From NCBI GenBank assembly GCA_036558005.1, contig DATBGO010000242.1, positions 8,798 through 72,797 of the forward strand: 64,000 bases of DNA. The letters run 5' to 3'. Origin of the DNA: DATBGO01 sp036558005. GTDB lineage: Bacteria > Actinomycetota > Actinomycetes > Streptosporangiales > Streptosporangiaceae. Below are positions 58,156-64,000 of this stretch, one piece after another. The stretch's first letter is position 1, and each line of letters begins with the position of its first letter. Under the pieces are notes generated by a model that ran no database searches, had not been told where the DNA came from, and saw only the letters and a program-made list of their open reading frames with translations. The translations under genes and the position numbers were made by a program.

Positions 58156-59375
58156 CCAGCAAGGCCTGACATGCCCGACATGCCGCCCGGGCCGCCCGGT
58201 CCGCTGGTGCCCAGCCCGGTGACCCAGTAGCCCTTGGGCAGGGCCAGCAGGCCGCGGGTCCGCTCGCCCGCGTAGGCGAGCCGGGCGCCGGGATGCGCCC
58301 GGCAGAACTCCTCCAGGCCGATCAGCATCCAGTGGAAGCTGCGCCAGACGAACGGGCACCGGTGCGGTCCGGTCCCGTAGGCAAGGCTGAATTTGCTGAT
58401 TCCCGGCCGGGTCATGTTGAAGGTCTCCGGGTCGGCCGCCTCAGCCGGGTCGTTCAGCGCGCGCCGCACGTTCGGCACCACCACGGTGCCGGCCTTGATC
58501 GTGAGTTCCGGCCCGCCCCCGGATCGTATCGGCAGGTCGTCGGTTATCAGCCGGGGGGAGCCATAGGCGAAGTTGGCGTTCTGCCTGATGATCTCGCGCA
58601 GCGCCATCGCGTACCCGCCCGGGTCACGGCGGCAGTCAGCCAGCGCCTGAGGCCGGGCCAGCAACTCGGCGATGCAGGCGCTGAGCACCGGCACCGGGGT
58701 CGGATAGCCGGTGAGGAAGGTGGCGATCACGTGCCCGATCTGCCGGTCATCGAAGCCGGCCTGGTGCAGCGCGGTGACGGACCGGGAGACCACGCTGTGG
58801 TCGGTGCTGCGGCGCCGGTACTCGACCAGCGGATGGCAGTAGTCGTAGATGCCGGCCCATTCAGCCCGGATGGCGTCCCGCGCGTCATCGGACTCGCGCA
58901 GTCCTAAGACGATGTTGGTGGGCCGGTAGATGCGGGCGTCCCAGTCATCGGAGGGTACGCCGAAGTCGCGCACCACCTCGGCGCCGATGAACGGCTCGAC
59001 GTACTGGGTGATGATGTCCACCGGTCCGGCGGAGGAGTCGAGCCGGCGGGCTAAGGCGGCGGCGCGGCGCCTGATGCCGGCTAGCTCGCTGGCCGGGTTC
59101 TGCGCGGTGACCGGGCCGATGACCTGGTGGATCCGGGTCAGCTTCGGGCCGGACATGCGCAGCATGTCGAGGTTGTCGCGCTCGCAGTTCCAGGTGGTCC
59201 CGTACTCGCGCGGGACGTCGATCCGCCCGTAGCCGAACGCCGCCACCGCGGTCCGCCGGCTCGTCAGCATGAGCACCTCGGGATGCGGGGCGGCGGCCAT
59301 CGCCATTCTCTGCGTTTCACCGCTTGCCGGACAGTGCAGCTGCTCGGGGGCGAAGGGAATCAACGGGAGGTCCAA
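58131..59375 (-). CDS. Atypical cytochrome P450
   Basis: A 414-residue P450. The heme Cys340 is in LAYGTGPHRCPF and the ExxR is at 261-264 (REIIR). The I-helix reads TGYPTPVPV (222-230) in place of the A-G-x-D/E-T oxygen-activating motif, and the residue after Cys is Pro. The C-terminal tail is Gly/Met-rich (GPGGPGGMSGMSG). Start is TTG 59375 with AAAGGG seven bases upstream; it overlaps the membrane-protein gene by 16 bases. Unusual I-helices occur in P450s acting on carrier-bound or peptide substrates and in peroxide-using types. The real substrate is unknown. Confidence 0.83.
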   Translation of the reverse strand: MDLPLIPFAPEQLHCPASGETQRMAMAAAPHPEVLMLTSRRTAVAAFGYGRIDVPREYGTTWNCERDNLDMLRMSGPKLTRIHQVIGPVTAQNPASELAGIRRRAAALARRLDSSAGPVDIITQYVEPFIGAEVVRDFGVPSDDWDARIYRPTNIVLGLRESDDARDAIRAEWAGIYDYCHPLVEYRRRSTDHSVVSRSVTALHQAGFDDRQIGHVIATFLTGYPTPVPVLSACIAELLARPQALADCRRDPGGYAMALREIIRQNANFAYGSPRLITDDLPIRSGGGPELTIKAGTVVVPNVRRALNDPAEAADPETFNMTRPGISKFSLAYGTGPHRCPFVWRSFHWMLIGLEEFCRAHPGARLAYAGERTRGLLALPKGYWVTGLGTSGPGGPGGMSGMSGLAGHAEVALA

Positions 59376-59992
59376 GAGCTTGCCCTTTCGGTGTGTTGCC
59401 CAAGTAACGATGCGCCGACGATGCTAGCGCCCATCACTATCAGTGATGCCGGGTAGGCAAACAAGATCCCGCTGCCGGCCGCCCAAAGATCGATAAATCC
59501 AGCGATGCTGGCCAGTCCCCAGGACAACCGCGACTCGGTACCGGGTAGGAGATATTCCTTGCGCAGGACAAGAATAGCGCCCGACCATTCGACGACGAGC
59601 GCGAGCACGATGGCGAGCGTGGGGTTGTTGGTTAACCACCACAGCACCAGGCTGAAGGTCACGAACCCGAACAGCGTCAGCTGCCAGCGGCCGATCGCGC
59701 CGACGCCATACCTGCTGGTCAGCAGGCAGATCGTGAGCACGCAGGCGAACTGGGTGCCGACCAGCCAGTCGGCCGAGCCGGCCTTCTTGGCGAGCTGAGC
59801 GGCGAACAGCAGGCCGTATTCGGCCGTCCAGATGATCCAGGCGGCGCGGTCGGGCCGGGTGACCGGCTTGCCCTGTGACGGGCGGATGATCGACCGGACG
59901 TAGGGGATATACGATGCAATACCAACGACGCTGGCTAACAGCCCGGCAACGGTACTCACCCGGCCCCACCTGCCGATCACGTCGTAGCACAT
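59360..59992 (-). CDS. Polytopic membrane protein, PQ-loop-like
   Basis: About 210 residues with six or seven membrane helices. SYIPYVRSIIRPSQGKPVTRPDRAAWIIWTAEYG resembles the PQ-loop/SWEET-type turn with KP-x-R-x-W. ATG 59992 could be leaderless (a TACATA -10 is near 60002-60007); a GTG at 59959 behind AGGTGGGG is an alternative. Its end overlaps the P450 start, so the two are co-translated. Confidence 0.7.
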   Translation of the reverse strand: MCYDVIGRWGRVSTVAGLLASVVGIASYIPYVRSIIRPSQGKPVTRPDRAAWIIWTAEYGLLFAAQLAKKAGSADWLVGTQFACVLTICLLTSRYGVGAIGRWQLTLFGFVTFSLVLWWLTNNPTLAIVLALVVEWSGAILVLRKEYLLPGTESRLSWGLASIAGFIDLWAAGSGILFAYPASLIVMGASIVGASLLGQHTERASSWTSR

Positions 59993-60208
59993 ACGACTGG
60001 TATGTAAATCGTTACTTACCGTGCATGCGCTACGTAAGCTATGTAGTAGCATTTCAGGACATGTCCTAACGGAAGGGGGCAAATCGATCCGGCAACAGCC
60101 CTGTTGGCTACTGGGAAGTAGCTCACTGGTTATATTCGGACGGCAGTAACGAAACTGGTCGTCCGGCCTGGTGCCGGGCGTCGGCGATGCGGGGACGCGG
60201 GAGGGCTG
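59993..60208. promoter_or_regulatory. Divergent promoter region with palindrome AGGACATGTCCT
   Basis: A 216-base AT-richer gap between the membrane-protein/P450 operon and the AKR. The perfect 12-bp palindrome AGGACATGTCCT is at 60056-60067, and CTTAC...GTAAG arms lie around 60014-60038. GGGAGGG precedes the AKR ATG. No regulator gene is adjacent. Confidence 0.5.
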
Positions 60209-61201
60209 ATGGACACCACCACCCTGGGCCGCGATGGCCCGCGGGTATCGCGGCTTGGCCTTGGCCTGATGGCGATGTCGGGCATCTACGGCCCCGCCGA
60301 CGACAGTGAGAGTATCGCCACCATCCGTGCCGCGCTTGACGCAGGCATTACTTTGCTCGACACGGGCGATTTTTACGGTATGGGGCACAACGAGATGCTG
60401 CTGCGCGACGCGCTCCGCGGCGTCAGCCGTGACAGCGTCTTCATCTGCGTCAAGTTCGGCGGCCAGCGCGACCCGGCCGGCGCGTTCACCGGCTTCGACG
60501 CCTCGCCTGCCGCCGTCAAGAGCTCGCTGGCCTACTCGCTGCGGCGGCTCGGCACCGAGTACGTCGACCTGTACCAGCCGGCCAGGCTGGACCCGCGGGT
60601 CCCGGTCGAGGACACGGTCGGCGCGATCGCCGAGATGATCCAGGCCGGCTACGTCCGCCACCTGGGGCTGTCGGAGATGAGCGCGGACACCATCCGGCGG
60701 GCCCACGCGGTGCGTCCGGTCACCGCGGTGCAGGTCGAGTACTCGCTGATGAGCCGGGGCATCGAGGCCAGGATCCTGCCGGCGGTGCGGGAGCTGGGCA
60801 TCGGCGTCACCGCTTACGGGGTGCTGTCGCGCGGGCTGCTGAGCAGCGCGAGCGCGCGGGACATCTCCGGCGGCGACCCGCGCGCGGCCAGGTTCCCCCG
60901 GTTCCAGGGCGAGAACCTGCGGCGCAACCTGGACCTGCTGGCCGGCCTGGAGCAGATCGCCAGGCAGCACGACGTCACCGCCGCGCAGCTCGCGTTCGCC
61001 TGGGTCACCGCCCGCGGCCCGGACATCGTGCCGCTGATCGGCACCAAGCGGCGCGACCGGCTCGCCGAAGCAGTCGGCTCGCTGCGGCTCGCGCTCACCC
61101 CGGACCAGCTAGCCGCCGTGCAGGCCGCCGTCCCGGCCGGCCAGGTGGCAGGCGACCGCTACGACCCCGGCCAGATGGCCGCCCTGGACAGCGAACGCTA
61201 A
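60209..61201 (+). CDS. Aldo/keto reductase
   Basis: A 330-residue AKR. DTTTLGRDGPRVSRLGLGLMAMSG begins the barrel, with catalytic DTGDFYGMGHNEML (Asp, Tyr), ICVKFGG (Lys), and GTKRRDRLAEAVGSL (NADPH). The family includes YajO and pyridoxal-reductase-type proteins. In the usual HxQ position QPARLDP is present, where a His is often seen. Divergent from the P450 pair. Confidence 0.9.
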   Translation: MDTTTLGRDGPRVSRLGLGLMAMSGIYGPADDSESIATIRAALDAGITLLDTGDFYGMGHNEMLLRDALRGVSRDSVFICVKFGGQRDPAGAFTGFDASPAAVKSSLAYSLRRLGTEYVDLYQPARLDPRVPVEDTVGAIAEMIQAGYVRHLGLSEMSADTIRRAHAVRPVTAVQVEYSLMSRGIEARILPAVRELGIGVTAYGVLSRGLLSSASARDISGGDPRAARFPRFQGENLRRNLDLLAGLEQIARQHDVTAAQLAFAWVTARGPDIVPLIGTKRRDRLAEAVGSLRLALTPDQLAAVQAAVPAGQVAGDRYDPGQMAALDSER

Positions 61202-61320
61202 CCCGCGGAGCTCCTGCCCTCGACGGGCCCCGCGCTAGGTCGGCCGACCGCCCGCGGCATCCGGCGGGCGCAGCCGCCGCGCCCGGCGGGCGCGGCCGCC
61301 CCCGGTGGCAGAATCGGGCG

Positions 61321-62430
61321 ATGACCCCCGGCAAGCAGCCCGACGACGCCCGCGGCGGAGCCGGCCTGGCGCAGCTGCTGGCCGACCGCCTCGCGGCGCA
61401 ACTGCTGTCCGGCCCGCCCGCGCGCGATGCCGGGGAGGTCGTGGCCCGGCTGCTGGCCGTGCAGGCGCAGGACCCGCGCGGGGCCCGGCTGGCGATCCGG
61501 GCCCGGTCCGCGGGACTTCGCGCCGCCGACGTCGACCACGCGCTCACCGCCAGCCGTTCGCTGCTCATCACCTGGCTGAACCGCGGCACCCTGCACCTGG
61601 TCCGCGTCGAGGACTACTGGTGGCTGCGTGAGCTCACCACGCCGCCGCTGTTCACCGGCAACGCCAGGCGACTGGCCCAGGAAGGCGTGCCGCCCAGCGG
61701 CGCCGACCGCGCGGTCACGGCGATCGAGCGCGCGCTGACGGCCGACGGCCCGCTGACCCGCGGCCAGTTGCGCGACCGGATCGACGCGGCCGGGGTGCGC
61801 ACACAGGGCCAGGCCCTGGTGCACGTGCTGATGCTGGCGAGCTTGCGCGGCCTGATCATCCGCGGGCCGATGATCGGCTCTGAGCACGGTTTCGTCCTGA
61901 CCCGTGACTGGCTCGGGCCGGCTCCTGCTAGTGCGGTCGGCCAGGACAGGGACCGCGCGCTGGCCGAACTGGCCCGCCGGTACCTGGCCGGCCACGGCCC
62001 GGCATCCGACCGGGACCTGGCCAAGTGGGCCGGGCTGCCGCTGCGTGATGCCCGCCGCGGGCTCAGCTCGATCTCCGCCCAGCTGGCCGGGCGCGACGAC
62101 GGGCTGGCCAGCCTGGCCGGCGGCGAGCCCGCTCCCGGGCTCCCGCCGCCGCGGCTGCTGGGCGCCTTCGACCCCGTGCTGCTCGGCTGGGTCTCCCGCG
62201 AGCAGGTCCTGGGCGCCCATCAGGGGATCGTGACGGTGAACGGGCTGTTCCGCCCGTTCGCGCTGGCCGGCGGCCGGGCGGTCGCGACCTGGGCTCTGGC
62301 CGGCGGTGAGCTGACGATTCGCCCGTTCGCGCCGCTGGACCCTGCGGTGTCGCTGGCACTGGAACAAGACGCCGCCGATATCAGCCGCTTCCTGACCGCA
62401 CCCGATCCGCCGCCAGCATCACCGGCCTGA
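61321..62430 (+). CDS. AlkZ-like winged-helix DNA glycosylase (HTH_42)
   Basis: A 369-residue protein. LLAVQAQDPRGARLAIRAR contains the QxQ catalytic pair of AlkZ-type glycosylases, followed by repeated winged helices (LITWLNRGTLHLV, then GPLTRGQLRDRI). A C-terminal LGAFDPVLLGW matches the family. AlkZ relatives remove alkylated bases or unhook crosslinks; many sit in antibiotic clusters for self-resistance. It is convergent with an AlkB-like gene. Confidence 0.83.
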   Translation: MTPGKQPDDARGGAGLAQLLADRLAAQLLSGPPARDAGEVVARLLAVQAQDPRGARLAIRARSAGLRAADVDHALTASRSLLITWLNRGTLHLVRVEDYWWLRELTTPPLFTGNARRLAQEGVPPSGADRAVTAIERALTADGPLTRGQLRDRIDAAGVRTQGQALVHVLMLASLRGLIIRGPMIGSEHGFVLTRDWLGPAPASAVGQDRDRALAELARRYLAGHGPASDRDLAKWAGLPLRDARRGLSSISAQLAGRDDGLASLAGGEPAPGLPPPRLLGAFDPVLLGWVSREQVLGAHQGIVTVNGLFRPFALAGGRAVATWALAGGELTIRPFAPLDPAVSLALEQDAADISRFLTAPDPPPASPA

Positions 62431-62480
62431 ACCGCCGCCCATGTCGCTGGCCTGGTCCGCCGCTAGCTTCGCTGGCCTGG

Positions 62481-62574
62481 TGCCGCCGGCTTCGCCGCCT
62501 GGTCGGCCGCCTGTTTCGGTGGCCTGATGCCGCCGGCTTCGCCGCCTGGTCGGCCGCCTGTTTCGGTGGCCTGG
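62481..62574. repeat. 47-bp tandem repeat between the two repair genes
   Basis: Two adjacent 47-bp copies (62481-62527, 62528-62574) differ at one base. They lie in a wider imperfect repeat region (about 62440-62660) built of TTCGCCGCCTG and TTTCGCTGGCCTG words. 47 is not a multiple of three, so coding is unlikely. Confidence 0.85.
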
Positions 62575-62716
62575 TGCCGCTAGCTTCGCCGCCTGTTTCG
62601 CTGGCCTGCTTCGCGCGCCTGCTTCGCCTGCCTAATCCGGGTGCCTGATCCGGGCGCCTGTTTCGCTGGCCCGCTGGTGTCAGCGCAGTACCAGGGCGCA
62701 ATGTCAGGGCGCCGTG

Positions 62717-63346
62717 TCAGTGCACGCCCTCAGGGCGGAACTGGACGCTGATCCGCGGCCCGGTCACCCGGGCTGACTTCGGGATGGCGTGCTCCCAAGT
62801 GCGCTGACAAGTGCCGCCCATGACCAGCAAGTCGCCGTGACCCACCTCATAGCGCAGCGTGGGCCCGCCGCCCCCGCGCGGCCGCAACAGCAGCGCGCGC
62901 GGCGTGCCCAGCGAGACGATCGCGACCACGGTCTCCGGCGTCCGGCGGCCGGAGTTGTCGCCATGCCAGGCGACGCTGTCGCGGCCGTCGCGGTACAGGC
63001 ACAGCCCGGCCGTGCTCAGCGGCTCGCCGAGCTCAGCCCGGTAGCGCTGATCCAGCGCCTGCCGAGCCTGCGTCAGCATGGGGTGCGGCAGTTCCTGGTC
63101 CGAGCCGTAGAAACTGAGCAGCCGCGGCACGTCCACCACCCGGTCATACATGTGCCGCCGCTCCGCGCGCCAGGGCACGGCCGCCAGCAACTGCTCGAAC
63201 AACGTGTCCGCGCCGGTCACCCAGCCGCGCCGCAGGTCCAGCCACGCGCCGTGGTCCAGCCTCGCCCGCCGCACCGACGAACCAAGCTCGCCCAGCCCGA
63301 CCTCCTGCACGCTGTCCAGCAGCGACGCCTGGAACGCGCCTGTCAT
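62717..63346 (-). CDS. AlkB-like 2-oxoglutarate/Fe(II) dioxygenase
   Basis: A 209-residue enzyme. The iron site is HGD in VAWHGDNSG, with the second His in WEHAIPK; RISVQFR carries the arginine for 2-oxoglutarate. LCLYRDGRDSVAWHGD is a typical AlkB stretch. It reverses alkyl damage on DNA or RNA bases. ATG 63346 matches the family start. It faces the AlkZ-like gene. Confidence 0.88.
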   Translation of the reverse strand: MTGAFQASLLDSVQEVGLGELGSSVRRARLDHGAWLDLRRGWVTGADTLFEQLLAAVPWRAERRHMYDRVVDVPRLLSFYGSDQELPHPMLTQARQALDQRYRAELGEPLSTAGLCLYRDGRDSVAWHGDNSGRRTPETVVAIVSLGTPRALLLRPRGGGGPTLRYEVGHGDLLVMGGTCQRTWEHAIPKSARVTGPRISVQFRPEGVH

Positions 63347-63457
63347 GCGCTCACTGTACCCGTAACTCAAATATGAGTTCGATCACCAGTCCGAGCGACT
63401 GCCATCCCCAGCCCGGCGGCCGACCACCCGGCCCGGCGCCCCACCCCCGGTCCGGCG

Positions 63458-63660
63458 GCCCGCCATCTCCCCGCCCGGACGCCCGCCATCCCGGGCCCGG
63501 AGCCCTGCCCGCTGGCCCGCCATCTCCCCGCCTGGACGCCCGCCATCCCGGGCTCGGAGCCCTACTCCGCTGGCCCGGCGGCCCGCCTTCTCCCCGCCCG
63601 GACGCCCGCCATCCCGGGGCCCGGAGCCCTGCCCGCTGGCCCGGCGGCCCGCCATCCCCA
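63458..63660. repeat. GC-rich tandem repeats of 57-66 bp
   Basis: Units begin at 63458, 63515, 63581 and 63647 with GCCCGCCAT or GCCCGCCTT. Lengths are 57, 66 and 66, differing by a nine-base insertion. Because all are multiples of three, a minus-strand frame encoding an Arg/Gly-rich repeat (ARDGGRPGGEMAGRRA) stays open over them (63383-63739). I cannot say whether this is translated. The 63361-63792 gap contains no other feature. Confidence 0.7.
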
Positions 63661-63792
63661 AGCCAGAGGTCCGCCACTCCCGGCCCGCAGACTCGCCCCG
63701 GCCGGACGGCCGCCACCCCCGGGCGGGACGGCCCGCCACGGCAGGGATTCGTCGGCTTCCTGGCCGCCGCGGCGGACTGTATCGTCACCGCC

Positions 63793-64000
63793 ATGGACAC
63801 TCTCGCGGAGGACCTGCTCCTCTTGCTGATCCAGCCCGAAAGCGGCCTGATCGCCAATGCGCGGCGGATCGATTTCGGGCTTGCGGGCGCGGAACTGGTC
63901 CGGATGGCAGCCCACGGGCGGATCGACATCGTCCAGGGCTACATCGTGCTGCGCGACCCGTCGCCGACCGGCGACCCGCTGCTCGACATTTCCCTGGATG
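63793..64000 (+). CDS. GPP34-family protein, 5' part
   Basis: The frame starts at ATG 63793 and runs off the window. MDTLAEDLLLLLIQPESGLI then RIDFGLAGAELVRMA matches the N-terminus of Golgi phosphoprotein 3 (GPP34) domain proteins, common in actinobacteria and of unknown role. A TATCGT about nine bases upstream may serve a leaderless start. Confidence 0.8.
   Translation, partial: MDTLAEDLLLLLIQPESGLIANARRIDFGLAGAELVRMAAHGRIDIVQGYIVLRDPSPTGDPLLDISLD

Noticed and set aside
35079..59375. Linking the MRTTHWG peptides to the P450 at 58131 as a biarylitide-type pathway
   Set aside because: They are 23 kb apart with housekeeping genes between them, and the peptide lacks the aromatic residue usual at position 3.
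62440..62660. Possible CRISPR array
   Set aside because: The repeats are directly adjacent with no unique spacers, and no cas genes are present.
62381..62701. Minus-strand frame of 106 codons over the AlkZ/AlkB gap
   Set aside because: It is Arg/Gln-rich low-complexity sequence produced by the 47-bp repeats, whose length breaks the frame, and it overlaps the AlkZ-like gene end.
63351..63929. Minus-strand frame of 192 codons at the right end
   Set aside because: Its N-terminal third is antisense to the convincing GPP34 start, and the rest is repeat sequence.

Overview
The window is very GC-rich chromosomal DNA with actinobacterial gene content: a DUF4193 protein, a coproporphyrin-type ferrochelatase with C-terminal cysteines, a GuaB1-type enzyme, a FolP2-type pterin-binding protein, NB-ARC/TPR signalling, many GTG starts, frequent ATGA/GTGA start-stop overlaps and several apparently leaderless genes. 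A filamentous actinomycete (Streptosporangiales- or Frankia-like) is the best guess; nothing seen fixes the family. There is no rRNA, phage or insertion sequence. One tRNA-Pro(GGG) is present.

Layout. 0-12 kb: the 3' end of a lanthipeptide-type dehydratase, a decayed tyrosine phosphatase, a small membrane protein, an SDR and an AKR each preceded by a tiny coupled leader ORF, a TetR regulator, an MFS pump, two methyltransferases, a Phd/PIN toxin-antitoxin pair and small hydrolases. 12.3-15.1 kb: an NB-ARC/TPR receptor co-translated with a small helical protein that shares its sequence motif. 15.3-18.2 kb: trpB-trpA-gntR. 18.3-22.1 kb: a second toxin-antitoxin pair next to a broken FAD monooxygenase, GNAT, O-methyltransferase, IclR and tRNA-Pro. 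22.3-28.1 kb: cell-wall glycosyltransferase, GtrA protein, a three-gene ABC exporter and an MFS pump. 28.2-33.4 kb: a tight five-gene acyl-CoA dehydrogenase/SDR operon. 33.4-36.6 kb: a diguanylate cyclase and an MFS gene flank an AT-rich region with three copies of a heptapeptide ORF. 36.7-47.6 kb: diaminopropionate ammonia-lyase and ammonium channel, a cyclase/TPP-enzyme operon, hydrolase, D,D-carboxypeptidase, GuaB1, FolP2-like and TetR. 47.7-55.7 kb: sugar-lactone oxidase, MFS, transglycosylase, ferrochelatase, inositol phosphatase family, membrane pseudokinase and DUF4193. 56.4-64 kb: amidohydrolase, an unusual P450 with a membrane protein, AKR, AlkZ-like and AlkB-like repair genes separated by repeats, and the start of a GPP34 gene.

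The most unusual signals are three miniature ORFs at 35079-35305 (encoding VRTTHWGS, MRTTHWG, MRTTHWG), each with a strong Shine-Dalgarno and followed by a hairpin; and the overlapping gene pair at 12351-15058, which looks like a bacterial NLR plus a small effector linked by a shared amyloid-like motif. A chain of three overlapping 7-codon ORFs between two ABC permease genes, and leader ORFs before the SDR and AKR, extend a theme of very small coupled ORFs.
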